From: a virus
Reading direction: 5' to 3' (one strand)
Length of the DNA stretch: 34,031 bases
Virus record (IMG/VR): IMGVR_UViG_3300032296_001413
Location: 1-34,031 of that record
Shown here: positions 21,432 through 29,485 of the stretch, one piece after another
How positions within the stretch are numbered: position 1 is the stretch's first letter
Layout of the letters: the number at the start of each line of letters is the position of its first letter
Made by a program: the position numbers and the translations under genes
Notes under the pieces: generated by a model
Database searches by the model: none
What the model was told of the DNA's origin: nothing
The model's input: only the letters and a program-made list of their open reading frames with translations

Positions 21432-21935
21432 ATGGCAGTCAGTCAACTTATAACCCCTGAAAACTTTATCAATCGTTATGCTATTACCATTGCTTTTAAC
21501 AATGGTGAGGCTGTTATTGAGGAGTATATCAAGCTCTATGAGAAGCCAACTGTTTACAAAATGCTTGGTTATGAGTTGACTAATTTGCTTTACGATGACC
21601 CAACGGTGCCAGAACTTGAGAAGCTACTAACTGAGTTTGCTTTTGAGGGCAAATGCGGTGAGGGCAAATATTGCTCAGGTCTTTACGACATCTTGACCGC
21701 CATGATTTATGCTAAGTACCAACGTGAGCAAATCACACTAAATACTAGCATTGGCCAAATGAGGCCTAAAGTTGAAGCAGGCGAGCTTGCAAATGACAAT
21801 TACACAAACGTATTCAAGTTGTACAACGATGCTGTACAAAACAGCCTATTGTTACAAGAATACATTGAGCTCAACAAAGAGCTCGTTTATCCTACATACA
21901 AAGGAACTGAGTTCAAAACCTCTTGGTTAGTATGA
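21432..21935 (+). CDS. Head-tail connector protein candidate
   Basis: A 167-residue helical protein (VIEEYIKLYEKPTVYKMLGY, LYDILTAMIYAKYQREQITL). By order (capsid, small protein, this gene) it occupies the position of HK97 gp6-like or DUF6712-type head completion proteins that sit below the portal. No diagnostic motif. ATGA overlap with the next gene. Confidence 0.6.
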   Translation: MAVSQLITPENFINRYAITIAFNNGEAVIEEYIKLYEKPTVYKMLGYELTNLLYDDPTVPELEKLLTEFAFEGKCGEGKYCSGLYDILTAMIYAKYQREQITLNTSIGQMRPKVEAGELANDNYTNVFKLYNDAVQNSLLLQEYIELNKELVYPTYKGTEFKTSWLV

Positions 21936-22654
21936 AGCTAGTTAGCGAGCAAATACAGGAATTTGTAATCAACAACCTAGAAAACTCTTTGGATGTTGTT
22001 GAGGTTGGTGTATTTGACGATGTCAATTTCACGCAGTCGATTACGTTTTGCGATGCCAAATGGCTACGCTTATACCTTGATCGTTTACTCATTAACGGAG
22101 TGCCTACCAAAGTAGTTCAAATTGTTTCTGAGGTTGAGTTTATAGTTGAGACAGATGTAGAGCTAACAGGCTTAGAAATCTATTCACTACCTAAACCATT
22201 GCTTTTAAATGGCACGCTTTCAAACACAAAATGGGAGTGGAATAAATACGTGGACCCAACGACCAATCAAAACAAGGAGCGCGACAAACTGCCGTTTATT
22301 TGGTTAGTTTCCCCAACAGAGGAGAAAACCGATAACTACAACGCAGGAGGCTCAAAGACCGTTATTGCAAAACTTTGGTTTGTACATTGGTCTGATTGGA
22401 AAAAGTTAAACGTAGACCGCCAAGACGAGGCTATAAAGCCGCTATATGCGCTACTTAATGAGTTCATGGCTACAATGAATAGGCTAAGCAACATTTTTGA
22501 CGGCGATAGCCTTAATTACGCTACTCGCGACTTTCCTAAATTTGGTACAGAAAACGAAAACGGCATTGACAAGGCTTTGTTTGATAGCACGCTTTCAGCA
22601 ATTGAACTTGACGTGAATTTCAAAATGATAAAGCGATATTGTGAAAATTGCTAA
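21932..22654 (+). CDS. Neck or tail-terminator candidate
   Basis: A 240-residue protein. I use the ATG in the ATGA overlap with the previous gene rather than one 9 bases upstream. Mixed alpha/beta, with IKPLYALLNEFMATMNRLSN and KALFDSTLSAIELDVNFKM, a pattern similar to tail terminator/neck proteins in which a strand-rich part follows a helix. It lies immediately before the major tail protein. Function is inferred from position. Confidence 0.6.
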   Translation: MKLVSEQIQEFVINNLENSLDVVEVGVFDDVNFTQSITFCDAKWLRLYLDRLLINGVPTKVVQIVSEVEFIVETDVELTGLEIYSLPKPLLLNGTLSNTKWEWNKYVDPTTNQNKERDKLPFIWLVSPTEEKTDNYNAGGSKTVIAKLWFVHWSDWKKLNVDRQDEAIKPLYALLNEFMATMNRLSNIFDGDSLNYATRDFPKFGTENENGIDKALFDSTLSAIELDVNFKMIKRYCENC

Positions 22655-22659
22655 TTTTG
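22652..22659 (+). promoter_or_regulatory. Possible -7 box of the major tail gene
   Basis: TAATTTTG begins at the stop codon of the preceding gene and fits TAnnTTTG. No -33 box is present. It would give a leader of about 35 bases before the ATG at 22700, plausible for an abundantly made protein. Confidence 0.35.
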
Positions 22660-22699
22660 GTACGAACAATTTTTATTTAATCAATTAAAAAACAAGATT

Positions 22700-23632
22700 A
22701 TGGCTATTGCTGGATGTAACTGCAAGGGGCGAATTGGAAACACTGGCTATCCGGGGGTTAAACCTTTTGGAGTTACGTCAGGAGTTTACATGATGCCTAT
22801 TCTTGCAAACGATGGTACCCGAAACGGTATCGACTTAACAAGTGCAACACTTGCACAGGATATTCTTGACGCGATCAACAACCCTGACCCGTCTAAAAGA
22901 ATGTATCCATTTAACAACCTTCGTAACGTAACTCACGAGGAGGCTGACCCGAACTTTGAGACTGCTGACAATGGTGAGCGTTTCAAAACTCGTAACGGTA
23001 TCAAAACTGTTACTTTCGAGGCTTGGGGTGTAAACGAACAATACTTCGGTAAGGTTTCTGACAACTGCGTAAACTTCGGTATCATGTTGATTGACGTTTG
23101 TGGTAACATGAAAGGTCAATTAGAAGGCGAGAAATTAGTGCCTAGACCTGTTAACCAATTTAGCTTCTACGCTAAGTACATTGACGCAACTTCTGACGCA
23201 GGTGCAAAAGTTATGTTCTCAATGGACTATTCACTTATCACAACTGATGGTGATCAGTGGATGATTCCATCTAGCTTAATCGCTCCTTTTTCTGCTCTTG
23301 AGCTTAACGGACTTATTGACGTTGATTTTGACATCACTGTCAACTCAGCAACTGAAATCGAGTTCCAAGCTAACTACGAGTACGGAAACGCGGTTAATCG
23401 CTTACCTTGGAGAGGTGCTGAATTAGCTGACTTCGCGTTGTTCAACCAAACAACCAACTTGGCTGTAACACCTTCGGCTTTGACTGAGTCGTCTGTAACG
23501 CCAGGTCTTTATACACTTACTCTCCCTGCTCAAACTACGGGTGACGTTGTTGCATTGTCTGCTTTCAGAGCTGCAACAGGTAACCTCTTGAACGGGTTTG
23601 AAGGTGAGGCAACAACTTTTATTGCTGACTAA
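22700..23632 (+). CDS. Probable major tail (tube) protein
   Basis: A 310-residue protein beginning MAIAGCNCKGRIGNTGYPG. Residues 20-230 are strand-rich and contain VNQFSFYAKYIDATS, YSLITTDGDQWMIP and LIDVDFDITVNSATEIEFQ, as expected for a tube-forming protein. The last 75 residues resemble an Ig-like decoration domain (LFNQTTNLAVTPSALTESS, LYTLTLPAQTTGDVVAL). Codon choice is biased as in the capsid gene. Genomic position between neck proteins and tape measure supports the call. Alternative: another abundant structural protein. Confidence 0.7.
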   Translation: MAIAGCNCKGRIGNTGYPGVKPFGVTSGVYMMPILANDGTRNGIDLTSATLAQDILDAINNPDPSKRMYPFNNLRNVTHEEADPNFETADNGERFKTRNGIKTVTFEAWGVNEQYFGKVSDNCVNFGIMLIDVCGNMKGQLEGEKLVPRPVNQFSFYAKYIDATSDAGAKVMFSMDYSLITTDGDQWMIPSSLIAPFSALELNGLIDVDFDITVNSATEIEFQANYEYGNAVNRLPWRGAELADFALFNQTTNLAVTPSALTESSVTPGLYTLTLPAQTTGDVVALSAFRAATGNLLNGFEGEATTFIAD

Positions 23633-23784
23633 TGACAGTAATTAAAATCGGCAACCACCAATTCAATGCCTTCGCATTTGAGGGGATGACGCAAAAGCAA
23701 GCAATTGCGCACTTTGCGAACTTCCCTGCTGAGGTGGTGAAACAGGCTTGGAAACAAGCGCAACCGATTATCAAAAAGGCATAG
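23632..23784 (+). CDS. 50-residue small tail-region protein
   Basis: Starts on the last base of the previous stop (TAATG). The product (MTVIKIGNHQFNAFAFEGMT and 30 more) has a strand then a helix (VVKQAWKQAQPIIKKA). It sits just before a terminator. Possibly a tail assembly factor. No family is recognised. Confidence 0.6.
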   Translation: MTVIKIGNHQFNAFAFEGMTQKQAIAHFANFPAEVVKQAWKQAQPIIKKA

Positions 23785-23807
23785 TTTGTTTGTTTTGTAT
23801 ATGAAAG

Positions 23808-23832
23808 AAAGGCGCAGCGATGCGCCTTTTTT
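23808..23832 (+). terminator. Intrinsic terminator after the major tail unit
   Basis: AAAGGCGCA / TGCGCCTTT, a perfect 9-bp GC-rich stem with a GCGA loop, then a T6 run. It would limit the highly expressed head/major tail transcript and lower expression of the tape-measure genes downstream. Confidence 0.9.
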
Positions 23833-23833
23833 G

Positions 23834-23841
23834 TTACTTTG
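23834..23841 (+). promoter_or_regulatory. Possible -7 box at the tail operon
   Basis: TTACTTTG lies 2 bases after the terminator T run and resembles TAnnTTTG with one base changed or missing. The ATG at 23847 follows 6 bases later, so a transcript from here would be leaderless. No -33 box is seen. Confidence 0.35.
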
Positions 23842-23846
23842 TATTT

Positions 23847-24290
23847 ATGGCAATCGGGAAAAGTAAGCTGCATGAAATGTTACGTAAGGGCAAATTGCTC
23901 AACGAGGCAGTCGCTTGGTACAATGCTTTTTCGCCTAGAACAAAAACCGAAATACTCGATTTAATACGCCAGGAGCAGTTAATGAAAAAGGGAATAGATG
24001 GCACCGGTAAAGTAATCGATTACTATTCCATGCTCACGGCCAGAATCAACCCAAAGAAGAAATTTAATACACCTTACACGCTTTACGATACAGGCGCATT
24101 TTACCGCTCAATGTATGTGCGCGTTCTGATGGAATCCATCGAGATAGATGCCGACACTCAGAAGATGGAAGATAAAAAATGGTACACAACAAAAATACTG
24201 ACGCTAACCGATGAAAATCTTATCAAAGTTCAAAACATGGTCAAAGAGAGCTACATCAAACAATTCAAAGACATCTTGGGACTCAATTAG
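23847..24290 (+). CDS. Tail completion protein candidate
   Basis: A 147-residue protein. I reject an in-frame ATG at 23820 because it lies in the terminator stem-loop. The motif YDTGAFYRSMYVRVLM resembles the DTGxLxxS segment of HK97 gp10 / gpG-type tail completion or neck proteins. N-terminal helix is basic. Ends 4 bases before the next ATG. Confidence 0.55.
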   Translation: MAIGKSKLHEMLRKGKLLNEAVAWYNAFSPRTKTEILDLIRQEQLMKKGIDGTGKVIDYYSMLTARINPKKKFNTPYTLYDTGAFYRSMYVRVLMESIEIDADTQKMEDKKWYTTKILTLTDENLIKVQNMVKESYIKQFKDILGLN

Positions 24291-24294
24291 CGAG

Positions 24295-24705
24295 ATGCCT
24301 TTGTACAATTGGGAGAAGTGCCAAGAGGGTCATTTGCAATACGCGAATCGCGATCATAAACCTAGAGAAACCGATATTGAAAATTGGGTAAGGCTTTACA
24401 ATGAGTACCTAGAACGCTATGGACTTGGCAAGCAACTTGAGCGCTATTTGTCTCAAAAGGCGCATCTTACAAAGCTACGTCTAACCTACATACAGACAAA
24501 CAACGTATTTTTGTTAAACAACATCGAGATAGCGCAAATCGAACTTGAGCAACTAGACCCGTCAAAACATGACGGCATGACCATTCAACAAGTTTTGATT
24601 TACCTATCAAAATGGCTTGGTTACCGAATAGACACCAAGCTGGTAACTATTGTAGAATTTAAAGAAATGCAAGAGCAGTATGTCAGAAGCAATAAAGAAA
24701 AGTGA
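24295..24705 (+). CDS. Tail assembly chaperone candidate
   Basis: A 136-residue helical, acidic/polar protein starting at the ATG 4 bases after the previous stop; a frame extension to 24211 would run deep into the upstream gene. Features ENWVRLYNEYLERYGLGKQL and IQQVLIYLSKWLGY. It lies immediately before the tape measure and overlaps it by 26 bases, the usual place of the tail assembly chaperone. No slippery frameshift site was identified. Confidence 0.55.
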   Translation: MPLYNWEKCQEGHLQYANRDHKPRETDIENWVRLYNEYLERYGLGKQLERYLSQKAHLTKLRLTYIQTNNVFLLNNIEIAQIELEQLDPSKHDGMTIQQVLIYLSKWLGYRIDTKLVTIVEFKEMQEQYVRSNKEK

Positions 24706-27580
24706 TATAGTACAGGGCGACCCGTTTAAAGAGATTTCAAACGACATCGCTTCAACTCTAGGCTCGCTCGAACAATTCGACAAGGCATTAAAATCTATTG
24801 CCTCAACAATGGTTAATGACTTAGGCAAGGCCTCAGCTAAGACCGTGCAGGATATTGAGGCCATTAACAAGGCCGAGATTGAAAGCGAGAAGCTATTGCA
24901 ACAAAAGCTCCGCACTCAGAAGCTACAAATAGACCTTGAGGCCAAGAATCAAAGACTTAAAGAACAACAAGCCAAAGCCATTGAAAGAGCGGCTAAGGCA
25001 ACGGCTAGCGAGGTTCGTGAAGCTGAGAAAGCAAATAGCATTTACACGCGTGTAGATCGCAAACTTGCCGGCATGGTTAAAACATATCGAGACCTAGCAA
25101 TCAGAAAAGAACTTGGAGCCAAGCTAACAGCAAAAGAACAACGTGAGTACGATTACTTGCAGGGCAAAATACAAAAGTACGATGCTGCACTTAAGACAGT
25201 TGATGCCACCATGGGCAAACACCAAAGGAACGTAGGTAACTACGCAAGCGGAACGGATCAATTAAACTTCTCAGTTACTCAGTTAGCTCGTGAGATGCCT
25301 GCCTTTGCTAATTCTGTACAAACGGGATTCATGGCCATATCGAACAACTTACCAATGTTCTTTGATGAGATAGGTAAGCTAAAGACTGCAAATGCTGAGC
25401 TTGCCGCCGCAGGAAAGCCAACACAAAGCACATTTAAAGCACTCGCAGGCTCATTGCTATCAACTCAGGTTCTTTTGTCCGTAGGCGTTACTTTGATTAC
25501 CGTGTACGGTGCAAAACTCATCGAGTTAATTAGTAGTCTTTCTGGCGTAAACAAAGCCTCTGAGGAAAACGCAGCAATTACCAAAGCACGCAATGAAGAG
25601 ATATTAAAAAGCCGCAAGGCAATCGCTGACGAGTCGGCTGAGTTTGTGGGCAATATCATGATGCTCAAAGCCACTAACAAAGGCTCAAAGGAGCGTGCTG
25701 ATTTGATTAAGGCCATCAATAAAGAATACGGCTCTACTATCAAAAACCTAAAGGATGAAAAAGAGTTCCAGGCGCAGTTGAATGCTGAGGTAAATAATTA
25801 CATCGAGTTCCAACGCATACGCTACAAACTAGAGCGTAATGAGGAACTTATTTCCGGAAACCTTCAAAAGCAATCTAGGCTAAGAATGGAGATAGCCAAT
25901 GCAGAAAAGCAAAACAATGACCTCATCAAACAAGGTGCATTGAATCGCAAAGAGAGCTATGAAACCGATGACATGGGCATCCGAGTTTCTACCGGCTTGG
26001 CTTACGCAAATGAGGAGCTTGCTATCCAATATGAAAAGAATACCAAGATTATTGAGGAGAACAAAAAGGAACTTGAAGCGGCTGAAAAGCGTTTGACTGC
26101 CTACGGTGTTTCTTCACTTTCAGCTCAGGAGCAAATCAAGAAATACGGCTACACAACCGAGAAAACAACTAAAACTCAAAAAGAGATAAACACCGCTTTC
26201 AAAGACGGTAACGAATACGTTTCTAAATACATTCAACTCAATCAGGAGCTTATCCAAATCCAACAAGGCCGCACCATTACGCAGCACAAGGAGAACATTG
26301 ATGCAATGCTCGCTAATGAAGTGAAATTCGCTGAGGACACGGGACAAGCTCAAGTTGACGAGCTCGAAAGAGTAATCCATGAAATGTACGTGATACAAGC
26401 GCAGTTCATCGAGCAACAACGCGACTTCAAACTAAAGGCCATTGAAGACGAATACCAACGCGAAAAGACGCTAAGACTCAAAGCACTTCAAGACGAAAGA
26501 GATGACTTGCTTAAAGGTGCTGAGGGCAACACCGATGCTCAGGCTAAAATCAATGCTAACTATCAGGTTAAGTTAACCGCCTTGAATAAAGAGGAGGAGA
26601 CCAGGTACAAAGACGTTCAAAAGGAAAAAGAGGTTGTAACGGCCGAGACGGTTGATAAAGTAACCGGATTGAAACAAGAGGAGTACGATGAAATAAACCG
26701 CGTAAATAATGAGATTATTGATGCGCAAATCGACTTTGCAGATAAGAGCAACGCAACCAACCAAAAGACGCACGATGAAGAGATGAAACTCATTAAGGAG
26801 CGCTATGAAGTTATCATGAGCGTTCAGCAATCCATTACCGATGCAATACAATACCAAATCGACAAGCGTATTGAGCTATTGCAAAAGGAAAGCGATGCCG
26901 CAGCTAAACAACAAGACTTTTTGCAGAACTTAGCTGCCAATGGTAATATTTATGCTCAGCAATCTATTGCCGAACAAATACGCATCCAACGCGAAGCGCA
27001 ACAAGAGCAATTGCGCCTTGAGAGAGCGAAGCAATCAGTTGAGTTGGTGAGTACAGGCCTAAAGACATTTGAAAGCGCACTAAGCGAAGGAAAAACACCT
27101 GCTGAGGCATTGGCTTCAACTATCGTAAACACGCAGGTCTTAACCTCATTCCTTAAAAACCTACAATTCTATGAATCGGGTACCATGAATGCCCCTGGTG
27201 GTTTGTCCGTAGTCGATGAAAAAGGAGCGGAGTTAATTACCGATAGACGCGGTAACATTAAGGAGATAGGTACAGGCAAAGGCGCACGCTTCACAACGCT
27301 TTCACCTGGTGACCGAGTTTATACAGCCACACAAACAAGTGCTTTGCTTAACTCATTTGAGGGTGCTGCCACCATGTCACAAATGCCAAAGGCAAGCGGC
27401 GCAGGCCTAGGCTTTGACACCGCTATCCTTACGCGTGAACTCAAAGAGCTTCAAAACATCGTTGCTAACAAATCAGAGAGTAATGTGCATTGGCAGTCTT
27501 TCTCTAGTGGTATTGCTGAAATTGTACAAAGCAAACAAGTTGGAGGCCGTAAAATAACAAACAGATTCAGAGTAAAATGA
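24680..27580 (+). CDS. Tape measure protein
   Basis: A 966-residue protein, mostly helical and coiled coil. A long Lys/Glu/Gln-rich N-terminal third, a hydrophobic segment at about residues 253-287 (LLSTQVLLSVGVTLITVYGA), then further coiled coils, and a C-terminal glycine-rich end (SVVDEKGAELITDRRGNIKE, TLSPGDRVYTATQTSAL) typical of tape measures. At about 1.5 angstrom per residue it predicts a tail near 145 nm. The hydrophobic part may insert in the membrane during DNA delivery. Confidence 0.9.
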   Translation: MSEAIKKSDIVQGDPFKEISNDIASTLGSLEQFDKALKSIASTMVNDLGKASAKTVQDIEAINKAEIESEKLLQQKLRTQKLQIDLEAKNQRLKEQQAKAIERAAKATASEVREAEKANSIYTRVDRKLAGMVKTYRDLAIRKELGAKLTAKEQREYDYLQGKIQKYDAALKTVDATMGKHQRNVGNYASGTDQLNFSVTQLAREMPAFANSVQTGFMAISNNLPMFFDEIGKLKTANAELAAAGKPTQSTFKALAGSLLSTQVLLSVGVTLITVYGAKLIELISSLSGVNKASEENAAITKARNEEILKSRKAIADESAEFVGNIMMLKATNKGSKERADLIKAINKEYGSTIKNLKDEKEFQAQLNAEVNNYIEFQRIRYKLERNEELISGNLQKQSRLRMEIANAEKQNNDLIKQGALNRKESYETDDMGIRVSTGLAYANEELAIQYEKNTKIIEENKKELEAAEKRLTAYGVSSLSAQEQIKKYGYTTEKTTKTQKEINTAFKDGNEYVSKYIQLNQELIQIQQGRTITQHKENIDAMLANEVKFAEDTGQAQVDELERVIHEMYVIQAQFIEQQRDFKLKAIEDEYQREKTLRLKALQDERDDLLKGAEGNTDAQAKINANYQVKLTALNKEEETRYKDVQKEKEVVTAETVDKVTGLKQEEYDEINRVNNEIIDAQIDFADKSNATNQKTHDEEMKLIKERYEVIMSVQQSITDAIQYQIDKRIELLQKESDAAAKQQDFLQNLAANGNIYAQQSIAEQIRIQREAQQEQLRLERAKQSVELVSTGLKTFESALSEGKTPAEALASTIVNTQVLTSFLKNLQFYESGTMNAPGGLSVVDEKGAELITDRRGNIKEIGTGKGARFTTLSPGDRVYTATQTSALLNSFEGAATMSQMPKASGAGLGFDTAILTRELKELQNIVANKSESNVHWQSFSSGIAEIVQSKQVGGRKITNRFRVK

Positions 27581-29283
27581 TAAGGTACTATTTGAACGGC
27601 ACCGAGTGCAATCCAAAAAACAAGGATTCAGTTAACTACGTCTTTGATTTTACTGATCGTCAACTCAGAGAATTAGAGCTATCAGTTGACACGCTCGAAT
27701 TTGTACGCGAGGACTTTGATGCCATTAAACAATGGATTTCGATATACGGCTACGTTGTGGGCATGCCTCTTGACATCAAATACTCAAACGGCCAAGTTGT
27801 CAAATACCTACTTGACTTCTCTGACCCAAGTTTCGCAATGCAGGAACGCGGTTGTAAAGTGAAGTTAAAGAGATACAAAGCAATTGATAACTTCTTTGAT
27901 AATGCTAACGGCCTTTCGTTTGGTACTTTGCAATGGAGTAACAGCGACTTTACCAATGTCGACTATGTTGTAATTCCTGAGCAACAAGGCTCTTATTACC
28001 TTTCTTTAGCATTGGCTACTTTTGCCCTAGTTCAGGAGTTGCAAAATGCAATCCAAGAAATTGCAGAAAGCGCAGCCGATTTGACAAAGGCTTTAGTTCC
28101 AGTTGGCTTGCCGGTGCCAGCTCCTGACTTTGGAGCAATCGCCGTGGCAGTTATCAAATTGGCCGCTCGCATTGCTTACGCATTAGCTATCGTAATCGCA
28201 TTGGTAAAGCTAGGCATTGAGATTATTAATATCATTTTTCAACCTATACGCCAATTCAGAGCTGCAACAATTTACAAGCTAGTAAGCAAAGGTTGTCAGC
28301 ATTTAGGCTATACGCTCAGCAGCACGCTACTCGCCTCGATTCAAGACCTCACAATCCTGCCTGTACCACTTAAACCCAAAGACCCTAATTGGTTCTATGA
28401 ACTTTTGGGAGTGGCAACCAATGGCTACACAAACGGCTATCCTAGCTCACGCGATACAGCGCAAACACTTGGCCAATTAATTACGGTCATTGAAAACACG
28501 TTCAATGCAAAGACCATTGTAAAGAATGGAGTTGTAACGATCGAGCATGAAACGTATTTTGAGAAAACGCCGAACACTGGCTTTTTAAGTGCATTCAACT
28601 TGCAGGACCAATTGCAAAGCGAGTACAAATTGAACGCTGAACAGCAGTTTAAACGCATGCTGATTCAGTACCAAGTTGACCCGTCAGACTTTAATACCTT
28701 TGACGACACCAAGCAAAACCTATACGAAATATCTAGCGAACCAATTAACACAACGGATAGAGCATCTGAGTTGATTAAAGGCTTTGATTTGATTGATATA
28801 CCTTTTGCACGTGGCACCAACAAGGGTAAATTAAACTTCCTAGAAACGGCCGCCAAGGCTCTAGCAAAATCATTTGACACGTTTACGGGTGGTAGCCTCA
28901 GCGCAAAAATTGAGGCACGTAAAAATGTGCTTCAAATTAGCTCGCAGTATTTCAATGTGACCAAGCTACTAGCTATGAATGGAAGTAGGCTCAATGCAAA
29001 CCAATATCAAAGACTTGGTTGTGACGTCCTAGCATCAAAGTATTGGTATTCACGTTACATCCAAAACAACCAAAAGCACGTATTTGAGAACATTCCTATT
29101 GCGATGACTGAAACGGAGCTTTTCCAAATCCTAGACAACAATTATATCGTATTGGATAATGGCAAGGTAGCTGAGATTACCAACATTCAATGGAGTGAAG
29201 TAGAGCACTATGCAACCGCTACCATTCACGTGAGAGAGCAAGCAATTAACGTACAAACAACAATCATAGACAATGGCAATTAA
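27577..29283 (+). CDS. Baseplate / distal tail protein with hydrophobic insert
   Basis: A 568-residue protein directly after the tape measure (ATGA overlap). The N-terminal domain (YYLNGTECNPKNKDSVNY) is typical of Bacteroidetes phage distal tail proteins. Residues about 185-221 (FGAIAVAVIKLAARIAYALA and following) form an unusually hydrophobic stretch within an otherwise soluble protein. The C-terminal part contains several strands (KHVFENIPIAMTETELFQIL, KVAEITNIQWSEVEHY) similar to tail-tip domains. Role: baseplate hub or tail-tip scaffold. Confidence 0.7.
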   Translation: MIRYYLNGTECNPKNKDSVNYVFDFTDRQLRELELSVDTLEFVREDFDAIKQWISIYGYVVGMPLDIKYSNGQVVKYLLDFSDPSFAMQERGCKVKLKRYKAIDNFFDNANGLSFGTLQWSNSDFTNVDYVVIPEQQGSYYLSLALATFALVQELQNAIQEIAESAADLTKALVPVGLPVPAPDFGAIAVAVIKLAARIAYALAIVIALVKLGIEIINIIFQPIRQFRAATIYKLVSKGCQHLGYTLSSTLLASIQDLTILPVPLKPKDPNWFYELLGVATNGYTNGYPSSRDTAQTLGQLITVIENTFNAKTIVKNGVVTIEHETYFEKTPNTGFLSAFNLQDQLQSEYKLNAEQQFKRMLIQYQVDPSDFNTFDDTKQNLYEISSEPINTTDRASELIKGFDLIDIPFARGTNKGKLNFLETAAKALAKSFDTFTGGSLSAKIEARKNVLQISSQYFNVTKLLAMNGSRLNANQYQRLGCDVLASKYWYSRYIQNNQKHVFENIPIAMTETELFQILDNNYIVLDNGKVAEITNIQWSEVEHYATATIHVREQAINVQTTIIDNGN

Positions 29284-29485
29284 CGACATTCTAGGGAAGG
29301 ACATTCCTAACATTTTAAAGCAATTCAAGAAGCTAGAACAGAAGCTAACGCCTGAACTCGTTAAAATCCAAGCTAATCGCGAGCATATGCCTGCTGATTT
29401 AATGACTAAATTTGATGAGGCAATAGCTGATATTAAAGCCAATAAAGAAAAATTAAAGCAATATGGCATTAACGATATTAAGTAA
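29273..29485 (+). CDS. Small helical tail protein
   Basis: A 70-residue, Lys/Glu-rich, helical coiled-coil protein (NILKQFKKLEQKLTPELVKI, FDEAIADIKANKEKLKQY). Overlaps the previous gene by 11 bases and the next by 23 bases. May be a small baseplate component or a chaperone. No family is assigned. Confidence 0.65.
   Translation: MAINDILGKDIPNILKQFKKLEQKLTPELVKIQANREHMPADLMTKFDEAIADIKANKEKLKQYGINDIK

Noticed and set aside
24211-24294. N-terminal extension of the chaperone candidate into the upstream gene
   Set aside because: The extension overlaps a well-supported gene by 80 bases and a suitable ATG lies 4 bases after that gene's stop.
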